From: Tribonema minus
Taxonomy: Eukaryota; Sar; Xanthophyceae; Tribonematales; Tribonemataceae
Assembly: GCA_017506865.1 (NCBI GenBank)
Contig: JAFCMP010000090.1
Coordinates: 248,001-312,000 of the forward strand
Reading direction: 5' to 3'
Length of the DNA: 64,000 nucleotides
The notes beneath the pieces are model-generated. The model was not told the DNA's origin. It saw nothing but the letters and a program-made list of their open reading frames with translations, and ran no database searches. Each line of letters opens with the position of its first letter. Positions within the stretch are counted from its first letter, which is position 1. Both the position numbers and the translations under genes were made by a program. Shown in pieces: positions 1-11,900 of the stretch.

Positions 1-134
1 GTCTACGCCAGCAGCTGTACGTGTTAATTCAATAAGCAGAGGGCCGTTGCGACCAGCACAGTGTCATAAACATGAAGCACGTTGGCTTGTGCGTAGGCAG
101 TTGAGCTCGTCATGCAGCAGGCGACTGACGCCAG

Positions 135-185
135 GCCAGAAGAGTGCGCTTTGCGCACTCTTCTGGCTTTGCGCACTCTTCTGGC
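135..185. repeat. Perfect 15-bp hairpin with an extra arm
   Basis: GCCAGAAGAGTGCGC (135-149), TTT loop, GCGCACTCTTCTGGC (153-167), then a second copy of the right arm at 171-185. It lies in the intron after the last readable OPLAH exon. Confidence 0.85.
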
Positions 186-557
186 ACATGCGCACACTGC
201 AGCAATGACAGTGTGATCTAACGTTGCACAACTCCCGGTCTGAGCGCATGCACCACCGAGCAGAATGCGCAGGGGTGCACAACGCCACTTCACTCTTGCA
301 CTGCCCCCCCCCCCCCCCCCCCCCCAACCCGCCCACCGCAGAGCCTCGCGTGCACACACCCTTGCACAAGGACCAACCCCTCCAGCAGCTCCAGCGCTCA
401 CATGATTACCATACATGGCCAATGACTGCAGCAGCGGCAACCACGCTTATCGGTGGAAGGCATTTGCGGCTGTCCACTCCTTGTCACCTAGAGCTCTATG
501 ATCTTTTGATTCGTTGTCATACATGCATACCCACCCGCAAGCGCAGACGGTACATAC

Positions 558-2904
558 CTGCAGCGTCCTGCCCATCTGCTCCGCGATGCCCATGAACCGG
601 TGCGCGAAGATGGACAGGTAGATGGGGTCGGGGGGGCCCCCGGCCTTGAGCCCCGCCCCCCTGCCGCGCCCCTGCCCGACGGCCACGGTAATGTCCCCCT
701 CAGGCGTGATCGCGGCTTCGCAGGCGGGCTCGATGACGACCGTCGAGACGTCCTGCAATTGCGGCACCATGCGCGTGAGAGATGCACGGGGGATGGCACG
801 GATTCCTGGGGAGAGCGGAGTGGAGCGCTGACATGGCAGAGCTGCAGAGGGCGTGACCTGCATATAATTGTTACAATGTGCACTGCGACAGGACTGCGGC
901 TACACGCCACATGCCTGAGACACCGGTCATAGCAGCGAGCACCACGCACGTCGCAATAGCAACACTGACCCCGAGACTGCCCCTCGTGCTACGCGTCAAG
1001 AAAACCTCACAGCAGTGCGCTGTGTTTGCCCAGCGCAATGCGCCGCCTCCTCGCAAGGGGGGGGCCGCGTGGCGTAGCGCGCACCGCGGTCGCCCACCTC
1101 ACCCCTAACATATATACCCCCTGACCGCCGCTCATTCACCTGTATGAGTATGGCAACCCCTAGCATACATATCCCTCACCATTCATACCCCTAGCCGCCA
1201 CTCAATCACCTGTGTGAGTATGGCAACCCCTAGCATACATACCTCCTCACCATGATACATACCCCCTGACCGCCGCTCATTCACCTGTATGAGTATGGCG
1301 GGCCCCTGCACCCTGTGGCCCGCCAGCAGCGCATCAAGCGCGTACACGGGCGTGTCCGCCCAGCCGACGCCCTCCCAGTACACGCGCGCGGAGTCGCAGG
1401 GCTTGGGAACGTCGCCCTCGGGGGCAGCTTGCACCTGCGGGAGCATGGGGCATGTGGCGCGTCAACCTCGCGTGTACTTGAAGAAATTGTCTGGACATCA
1501 AAGTCTTCTCAGTTAGTGCGACTGGAATGGCCATGCAAAAACCGCTCGAACCGTCATGTCACCACCCTGCTCGTCAACACAGGAGCGCGCACCGCGCCCC
1601 CCGTCACCTTGGGGTGTGACCGAACCCATTACGCAACGACACTACACATACTTCGAAGTCAGTGCAACCGAAATGGCACACGCCTAAACCCCTCAAACTG
1701 CCATGTCTCCACCTGCTTATTAAGTTACAATATTCATTTTGGCTTGTGTGAATACGGCCGCACTGTTTGACTCGTGGCCAATTGCCGCAGCAGCGGCGAC
1801 CACGGTCATTGGTGGAAGGCAGTGAGAGGCTAACCACACCCTGTCACCTAGGGCTCTGCGATCTTTTGACTCGTTTCCATTCAACACAAGCCCTCTTCAC
1901 CTTGGGCTTCTCCGCGCGCGATCTGGTGCCCACGACGCGCACCCTCGCGTTGTCCACCAGCACTGCGTCTGGAATGGCCTATGCCTAGACCCCTCACTGC
2001 CACAGCCTCCACCTGCTGTCAATCAACAACGTTAACACAAAAATACCCGCTCACCTTGGGCCTCAGCCTCCACCTGCTTTTAATCGACCATGTTGAAACG
2101 ACAACACCTCCTCACCTTGGGCCTCTCAGCGCGGGGCCTGGTGCCCACGGCGCACACCCTGACATCGTCCACCAGCACTGCGACGGCTAGAATGGCCTGT
2201 GTCTAGACCCCTCAAAATGCGGCATCCTCACCTGCTTATTGAGCTAGTATAATGTTACCCCCCCCCCCCCCCCCCCCCCCACCTTGGGCCTCTCCGCGGG
2301 CGGCCTGGTGCCCACGGCGCGCACCCCCCCCCACACGTCGTCCACCAGCACTGCAACTGGAACCGCCCATGCCTAGACCCCTCAAACTGCCACATTCCCA
2401 CCTGCTTATTAAGTTATTAAGCAAGTTTAATGTTCAACACATAACACCAGCTCACCTTGGGCCTCTCCGCGGGGGCCCTGGTGCCAACGGCGCGCACCCT
2501 GGCGTCGTCCACCAGCACGTCACGGCCCTCCAGTAGGAAGCCGAACTCGCGCTGGTACTGGGCCAGGAACGCGCGCAGGAAGCCGTCCGGCGCGCTCGCC
2601 TCCGACATGAGGCTCGTGTCGGTGCCGCTGCGCGCGCGCGCGCGGCATGCGAGAGGCGGAGGCGGATGCTTCTTATTCTTTATTTGTGAATTTGTGGACA
2701 ATAAATGGTTAGCATAAACTTTCAGTAAAGGATACAATGATTCCCCTGGAGTCAGTTTTGTGTTGGGAATTTGTACCGAAGAACAATCAGATGTCGAATC
2801 GCATTTGCATTACGAATTTGACGACGTGGATTTGAGGATGCGGACGTGCCGTCGAACGTCAGCGAATGGCGCGCGCACGTGCGCGAAGCGTTGACACGGA
2901 TGTG

Positions 2905-2957
<53 letters not shown>

Positions 2958-5900
2958 CATGCCAGCAGCTGCAGTGAAGTGCAGCCGGTGTCGCTGCGCG
3001 CACGTCTATCGCTGCGCTACACAACAGCGGCGGCGCGAGGTCTAATGCAAGCATACATGACACGGGTACATGGGGAGAGCGCTGATGTGGGGGGCGTGCG
3101 CGCGCGTCAGCAGCGGCGCAGCCGGGCGGTGCGCGCGCCGCCTGGCCTCGCTGTGCATCCAGCGGAGTCATCACAGCTCGAGACGGGCGCTAGTACGGCA
3201 CAGCGGCATGGAGGTCAACAACTGGTAAAAACCGTACCGGGAGATCTACTTTGGCTGGACTGACAGGATACGCTCGGTATGAGTGGCAAGCACGGTCTTG
3301 ATGCGGACAGGCGTGCTGCAATGCGTGTGTCACCACGTGAAGTATGTCCACTGCAGCGCGTTCACGGCAACGACCGCTGCTCCACCAAGCACAGAGCAGA
3401 AACAGATGCTCCAAGACCTGCATGCGGTCGCAGCGGCTGTGCATGAAGCCGATGGGCTATTGTGTGTGCTGCAGGTGCAAGTAAACGATGACACGCGCAT
3501 GCACGACGACTCTACTGCAATAGCAAGATGAGATGCGTGCAGTCCTGGCGCAAGTGTCACACCCGAACCGTAAGTTGAAGTTTCACACCTGAACCGCAAG
3601 TTGAGGTAGTGATGGTGCTGGATGTGCTCAAGATCAAAACCCTGCTTCAACAGGTCGTTAGTGGCCCTGTCGTCCAGCCGTTTCAAGCGCTCTTGGAGCG
3701 CGGCGTAGGTCCCTTCCTGCAGCACCATAGCGCACGGCTCCTGCGTGGCGAGGAAGCGTGAACCGGAGCAGATGCATTAGCCGTGCCACCGCTGAATCAC
3801 CCTGCGTCGCGGTGTACTGTATACTGCAGCTGCGCACTGCGATGCTGCAGACACCTGGACGCATCGTGCGCACGAGGTCCTCTGGTCACGTGAGTGCTAG
3901 CGCCTCCTGCATCACACTGGCATTGCAGTGTACTTGGCGAGAGCTGCTGGCTTAATTTGCTTTGTCAGCGGCCGTACTTGCACGAGAACTTCAAAAGGTT
4001 CATCAGCTCACGCTCGACACCGAAGGTCGCCCCGGACAGACTCCCCTGACACTCAGACAATCTGCCAGCATAGAATGACACGCACTTCAACAAGTACTTT
4101 TATGAACTCTCGCTTAGGGCGCAAAAAGCCCAGATGGCGGACGTCCAGCTTGCTACTAAAATCTGCATGTTACCCGTGAACACTTAAATAGTGTCTCAAT
4201 GCGCATTGACAATCATTTCTGGATGACATCGCCAAGTGGCACTTCGAGATGTACTTCAAGAAGTGTGTGTGCAGGTGGCACTTCAAGAAGTACTTCAAGA
4301 AGTGTGTGTGCGGGTATGCACGTATCCCCCCCATACCTGCCGCGCGGCGACCACGTGCGAAATGACATGTACTTCAAGACCTACTTGAACAACTGCGTGT
4401 ATGCATGTATCACCTGCTGCTCGGCGACCACGTCCGCCAGCGACAGCCCGTACGCGGACAGCACGCCGGACATCCTGTGCACCTTGATGGTGCTTACGCC
4501 CAGCGACTGAGCGATGGCGCAGCAAAACTGCGGGCCGGCGCCGCCAAAGCACGCCAGCGCGTGCGTGGTGATGTCGTAGCCCTGGCAGCGCAGCAGTTAC
4601 AAGGCATCGTCAGTGCTCAGAAATTGCAGATGGCGCAGCAGAACTGCGGGCCGGCGCCGCCGAAGCACGCCAGCGCGAGCGTCGTGATGTTGTACCCCTG
4701 GCAGTTCAGCAGTTACAAGGCGTTGTCAGTGCTCAGCGACTGAGCGATGGCGCACCAGATTTGCGGGCCCGCGCCGCCGAAGCACGCCAGCGCGTGCGTG
4801 ATGATGTCGTACCCCTGGCAGTGCAGCAGTTGCACAGCATTGTCAGTGCTCAGGACCGGCAGCAGATGCGCACATGGCAGTAGGGATTTTGGAGCGTTGC
4901 TGGGGGTGGTACAAAGTGGACTGGAGCTTGCAATGTTTGCAAGCCATGCTCTCATGTATGGGTACAGCAGATGACGCTCACTGTCAGCGCACGCACGGCA
5001 ACAATCAGTGGTGATGTACTGAAGTTGTGTGTGTATACCTCTGGCAAAAGCGCTGCAACGTAATCATCGCCAGCATATGGGTGCTGATGTGACGGCCTTC
5101 CCGCAACAGCAGTGCACGGCGGCGGCTGCGTCAAATGTAGCAATAGAGGTCCTGATAACGGCAGCAAATGACGCTGCCACCGCTATACCTTGGTGCTGCA
5201 GCAAGGCCGTCACATCCGCACCCATTTGCTGGCAATGATTACGTTTCAAAGTGCTCCCGCCAGATGCATACGCACACAAGTTCGGTACATCCCTCTACGA
5301 GAGCATACATCAAAGCACAGTAGCTCGAAATAAGGCATGATGTCTTGCTGCCAATGTACGCACGCTGACACTGTATTGGACCAAGTTGCAGCATCGGGCG
5401 CGGCTGCTTGCGAGTGTAGCTCAATGCCAGCGCAAACATGGTCACGGGAGGTAAAAAAATGGGGGTACCAAATGCTGCTGAGCGCTGCCTCGGCAGCGAC
5501 GCTCATCCCCGCAACTTGTGGCAAGCTTCCTGATGGGGCGATACATGGCCCCTCGACGGCGACGCGCAGGACGCTGCCGAGCACGGCGCCTTATCCCCAA
5601 CCCTAACCCTAACCCTGACGCTAACCTAACCCTTTAGGAGTATGCAGCGGCAGCGCTCATCAGCCCTAACTTTAACCCAAAGTATGCAGCGGCAGCGCTC
5701 GTCAATCCGCATCGACGCACCTTCATGGTGGTGAGGTTCCTGATGGGGCGGCACATAGCCTCGATCGCGACGCGCAGGAAGCCGTGCGCGACCTCCTCCG
5801 GCGCCATGGCCGCCGCCGCCGCGGAGGCAGATGTGCCCTGCACCTCCGCGGCCAGCGCCGCAAACGCCGCGCCGGGGCCCTCGGCGTCCAGCGCCTGCAC

Positions 5901-8900
5901 CGCAGCAGGCGTGCGAACGACGCTCAGACGTTACACATGAAGACGAATTAAAAGAACGTAGAGCTCTAGGTGACAAGGTGTGGCTAGCCGTCACATATGG
6001 ATGCTGTGGCAAATGCGGCGGCAACGGCGGATGCGGACTGGCCCTGCGCCTTGCTGGCCGGTGCCTTGTAGGCCGCGCCAGGGTCAGCGGCTGCACCGCA
6101 GCAGGTGCGCCAGTGACGATGCGATGCTGCATGATGCGTGAAGCCACATGGTCTGGTGCGTCGACAGACGTACGCGCGGCGGTCCGGCATTGTTTGATGC
6201 ACGAGGCATGCACAGACCCAAGCGCTTTGGCAGGCAATCGCGTGTCAAAGGCTGAGTGTCAAGTGTACGTCCGAGCGCACTGAATCATGTGCATTGCGGC
6301 CGCCAGCGACTTGGACAGGGAGTCGCGCTGCACGTCTGTGGCGAGCACTGTGGAGAACGTGCTAGCGCTGAGGCCATCGGCATGAGCAGTGTTTGCATTG
6401 CAGAATCGCCGGGCAAGAGCTGCAGATTCAGTGCAGGGTTAAGCATTGACCTGAAGGGCCTGAGCAGGTAACCGTACAGCGGACACAAGGGCGTTCTGCA
6501 GTAGCAAGTGTACTACATCGTAACAACGGGGCGGGAGTCGACAATGCCCGCAACCTTCGTATTTCAAAAGTAAGACGACATCAACTCTACATTTGCGCAA
6601 TACCACATTGGCACCATTTGCAGTATTGCGCGCAGCAGGTCCGTGCGCCAACGCCGCGCTAACAGAGCGCAGTCACCTGACAGCACCGGCCTGACTCCAA
6701 GTCAAAGTGTGCCACTCACAAGAGCTATTCCTACCTGATCTTCTCGTGGTCCGAAGATGTGGGGGAAGTACCTGCGGCGCGAATGCGAGAGCCATCACGC
6801 AAAGCGTCAGCACGCAGCTCAGGGTTTGTGCGAGGGACCACACTTTCAAGTGACAGGGGCCGACCGTGATCACTGATACGCTGCACTGACAAATGCCGGA
6901 CCCCGTACAGCACCATCAGCGATGCTCAACAGCTCGTGGATGCGCTGTGTTGCAATGCGCAGCTGCGGCTCAATGTGCATCGCCAGGCGTCGAGCAGAGC
7001 CACGCTCCGCACTCGCACCGCAATGCCCTCCCACCAAGCCAGAACTCAGCAACAGCTGCCTGTCAAAGTCTTGCCGGACAGGACTCTGCTGAAGAAGTCC
7101 AATGGGACTTGCAACACTGCACGTGAGGTTCCCGCGCACGCGGTGCATGTGCAAACGCACGACTGCCGCTGGCACGCACTCAGCAGACACGCTCACTTGG
7201 GTATGATGCGGCCCAGGAACACGTTGGCGTCCGTAACCGCCAGGTAACCGCCCTTGCGGTAGCAGATGGGGCCGGGGTGCGCGCCGGCGCTCTCGGGGCC
7301 CACGCTGAACAGGCCGCCCCTGTAGAAGAGGCGCGAGCCGCCGCCCGCTGCGACCTGACGCAGCGTGGTCCGCGGAGATGATCCTCATATGATGAGGCGG
7401 GCGTACATGCTCACAGAGATGGTACGTGCGTTCGCGTATTAGTGTAAGGACTGACGCCGTGGTGCCGTGGGACCATGGCAAAGGATAAGACAGGGATACA
7501 TGTACACAGATACGGTACGTGTCATATCATTGTAGGATGTTGACGCAAGTGCGAGGATTTGGGACCTGGTGCAGTGGGCCCATGGACATAAATGAGGCGG
7601 GGGTAGACGCACGTTGGCAGATAGCGATGATTGTGACCAAGCAAGAGTATGTGGGTGACAGGCGGCATCGGAACTGTCACCAACAGTGCGACTGCTTTTA
7701 TCCTGCGTCGCATGAGTGGCTCACTAGCGCGTGTACCTTAGCAGCGCTCAGGCAGAGGCGGGCGATGGCCTTGACACTACCCGGCACTCGTTGCTGAGAG
7801 CGGCATGCATCAGAAGTAGCAGGATTGCACCACAACGCAACGCAAGACGACACGCTCCACGCGATACATTTACAAGATGTACTGATATGACACTGCTGTC
7901 CGCATCCAATCACAAGGAAGCCCCTCCTTTATAACCCCGGAGAATGGGGGCGAGGGACCCTCCAAAGCTAATGATGTGAAGGTTAACCGCGGATGAAGAA
8001 TCGCGCAGCTCAGTGGTGGCAAATACCGCTTTGAACACCCAAACATAATGAAAAACGCTTGTTGCGCAAGCAACATGTGTTTCCTGACAGCCTGCCAGGC
8101 AGTCTCACCGTGTTGATGTCCAGCTGTGGCGACTGAAGCGTGATGCCGGCGGTGACCGTCTCAAACACGTGCTCGTAGGTCCCCGCGTAGCGCGACACTG
8201 CGGCACAGGACAGACGAAGCGTAGCAGCAGACGCGAGGCGTCACCTCGTTGATCGCCAGGCAAAACAGTTGGGTGTCTGCGCCAGAGCCTCGTGACCGCG
8301 CTCCCATGCAGTGCGCAGAGAGGGGGGGGCGCTGCCCTCGTCGTGCAAGTGCATTGGTGCGTTGAGGGAGGACACACCACCCCAGCCATCTGCTTTGAGT
8401 ACAACAGTCGCACTTTTGTTCAAGTTTGCGGCTGGTATACCACCATCCAGCCACCGTCAGCCGGCAGCGGTGCGCCAAGCGCGCAGGCCACCGGTGGCCG
8501 CCGACGGCTCACCGGCGCATGCCCACTACTGCATCCGAAACGCTGTGATTTGGGCGCTGTCCGCATGCGCGAAGCGCCTGGCTGCAGCAGACCCATGACC
8601 TCCACCACCTGATGCTTCAACCAGCACGAAACCCCTGGACACATGCGCGCATCACCGGGACCACGCACAGCACAACAGCAGCGACCGCGCCGCCGCCTCA
8701 CCGTCGCTGCTTGTGCCGCCCATGTCCAGGCCGATGACGGGCTGCGGCTGGCCGTGTCGTCGCCCCTGACGGCCGCGTCGAACGCGGTGGCGGCGCCTGA
8801 ACCTCATGCTCCGAGCAGGACAAAGCAGCCGGACAAACGCGCTACTAACAGCACCCCCGCACACACCGCCACAACAGCAGTGGCCGCTCACCGCCACCTC

Positions 8901-11900
8901 ACCTTGGAGGAAGGGTTAGGTTAGGGTTAAATCAGATTAGGGTTAGGGTAGGGTTGAACCACCCACGCCCGCACACACACAATGTACCACAGCAGCAGCA
9001 GCAGCAGTGACAGCTCACCGTCGCTGCTCGTGCCGCCCATGTCCAGGCCGATGACGGGTTGCGGCTGGCCGTCGTCGCCCGTGACGGACGCGTCGAACGC
9101 GGTGGCGGCGTAGCCCACCACGCCCCCCGCGGGCCCCGACAGGATGGCGCGGCTGCCCCTGAACTGGGACATGGGGGTCAGCCCGCCGTCGCTGCGCGCG
9201 CAAAAACATGTTATTAATAACATGCCGCGGCAGGTGCGGTGGCTCAGCAAGTGCGAGGGCATGGCAGGGTGAATGGAGTGACGAGTTGTATCACACCGCA
9301 CCGGCAGTGTCTGTCTGTGCTCTTGAAATTCTGCTGCAATGAGCTTCAGATCAGACATTCAGTACGCGTTAAGCGTTGCTGTCGTTGTAGCTGTTTCCTA
9401 GCAAAGCACCTCGGACGGTGAGAGCAATACGCCAGGTCACTAACCGCAAGGGGGGTGCTGGTGCATCAAGACAGACGACGTCTCACTGTGATACACGCGA
9501 TGGCATCATTTGAGCAAGCACATGCCAATATCTGTGTTGACCTGAAAGCCTGAGTACCTGATGCAAAATTTGGCTGCATTCGCGATGGAAGGTCACGAAC
9601 GCACACCACAATAGAAGCGGATACACAGTTGAACTCACTCTTTGTGTAACTGTGACGAGAGGCTTGAGTGGTGATCAGGGTTTCACTTCAACATGCCGTC
9701 TGCACCAGCACTGCCTTGACATTGCTATCAATCTCTGCATCAGCAGCAGGCAGTCCACCGCTGCTAGATCGTGCACAGTGGCACCGACCGCGGTGTCGTG
9801 CCACTGCAAGGTAGCATGCCTTCGCAGCGATCAGAGCCATATGCGGCGCTCAGCAACAATTACAGCTCGCCCACCTCTGCATGAAGAGCGTCTGTATGTC
9901 GTCGAAGCCCGCGTCGAAGCCCGCCCTGAAGGACGCCAGGTACTGCGTGATGATGGGCGTGAGGTACGCGTCCGCGGCCGTCGTGTAGCCGCGCGGCACG
10001 GCCTTCACCATGGGCATCACCTGACACATGCGGTGGCAGCGGCGGCGCCGGTTGAATGCGTGTGAAGCAATAAAGGGGTAGTGTGGACAATTCGCACTCA
10101 GAGCGTTGCATGGCCTAACCCCAGACAGCGCTGCACGGCCTTCACCATGGGCATTACCTGAAATGCCGTGAAAACAATGCGGTGAGGGCGGCGGCGCCGG
10201 TTGGATGGGTGTGAAGCGCTTGAGGGGCAGTGTGGACAAGTCGCACTCAATGCTAACCCTAACCCTAAACCTAACCCTAGTGGGGCGCAGTCTGCGCCGT
10301 GGGCTAGGACCTGGGCAATGGCACGCTGGGCACTGCTGCGTGAGCATGGCTGCGAGTGTAAACAGTAGTTTCGCACCTTGGTAGCGGACGCGGTGCGAAA
10401 GTACGGTTGGGGGTGAAGCCCGGAGATTGACGCAATCAACAATGTGCAGCACGATGTGGCGCATGGCCTTGACCACGACTTCAAGATCATCGTATCAAAT
10501 GACGACAAACGGACACGCACAAGTCATGCTGCACTGGGGCAGCTCAAAATGGCTATCGCATCACATGGTGCCATCCCTGTGAATGGCTCTAGAAGCCTTG
10601 CTGCGCCAAACGATCAACAGTGTCGCTGCTCATATGGCCATCACCACTACAAAGCACAACCACTGTCCGTATCGATAGGTATGCGCAGTGCGGTGCGGCA
10701 GAGATGATGCCCGTTGAAGTTCCTGGTTCAGGGGCACGCCTCCACCCACGCAACACCAGCTTATCAGCGCATGCTCGCTCAGCTCTGACCAGCCGCTCCC
10801 ATGCGCCACCCCCCCCCCCGTGCCGCCATCCCGCACACAACGCGCGAACCTCAACGCGTGACGCTCCCGCCCTACCCTACGCTACTCACACCATGCGCAC
10901 CTCCGACGACAGCGACACGTGCGCGAAGCCCATGTCCCTCGCGAGGTCGCCCACGGCGCGCTCGTGCGCCGCGTACGTGTAGCTGTGCAGGAAGACGACG
11001 GCGAGCGAGGAGACGCCGCGCGCGAGCACAGCGCTCAGCTGCTCGCGGAGCGCTGCCACGTCGGGCCGCCGCAGCACGCGCACGCGCTCGCCCGTCACGC
11101 CCACGGCTGTGGCGCCGCAGCGACGAGTGTGTGGTGATGGTGGCGAGGGCAGGGGATGTGAGTGAGCACACGCGGCGCTGGTTGCAAGTGCGATTCCATG
11201 GCAACTGGCGCCGCGGCGGCGGGCGGGCGCGCGCGCGCGGTGGCGAGGGCAGGGGATGTGAATGAGCACACGCGATGGTTGACGCATTCGCAATGTCATG
11301 GCAACTCGATGTGTACCGGAGGCCATCGCGACGGCGAGTGATGTGAATGAGCACACGCGGCACAAGTGCAATTTCATGGCAGCTCAATCTATATCGAAGA
11401 CGTACGGGGGCACTGCTGCGGCAGGCTGCCCTGGCGCCCTCGCTGGCCGCGCATACCTACGACTGCAGCCGGCGCCGCTGCAGCAGCGGCGGCTTGCCCA
11501 GCAAACAGAGGTGCTTCAAGAGTTGACCTCATTGAATCTGCACGCAAGGCAGGGCCAACACGTCCGGCTACTTGGGCCCCTGCACACATAGGCGCCTTGC
11601 TTTCAGGCCTAGCATGCAGCACCGGCGTTTGCGATGAAAGCGAGATGCCGGTGCAGGCCTACGACGACAGGTATCGCCGGCAGCGTCGCAGTAGTCTCAA
11701 TGAAGCGAATGATGAATCGGCAGTTGCAGCACTAGTAGGTACAGATATGAGTGCAATGACAAATGACATTTTGCCACTCTCTAAATGCTGATACCCTTCA
11801 AACCCCTTGTGCCGAAATCACCTTGGGCGTATTGTACTCAAAGTCGCTATGATGATCAACTTCTTGCCACTTGCGCACAATCTGAAGCGGCTGGCTTGCA

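Noticed and set aside
24..440. Frames at the left edge as the next OPLAH exon
   Set aside because: None shows the start of the hydantoinase B domain; sequence is low-complexity with a hairpin and a poly-C tract.
2252..2536. Open frame with a poly-Pro start
   Set aside because: Made by a poly-C tract and by reverse-strand reading of OPLAH exon echoes.
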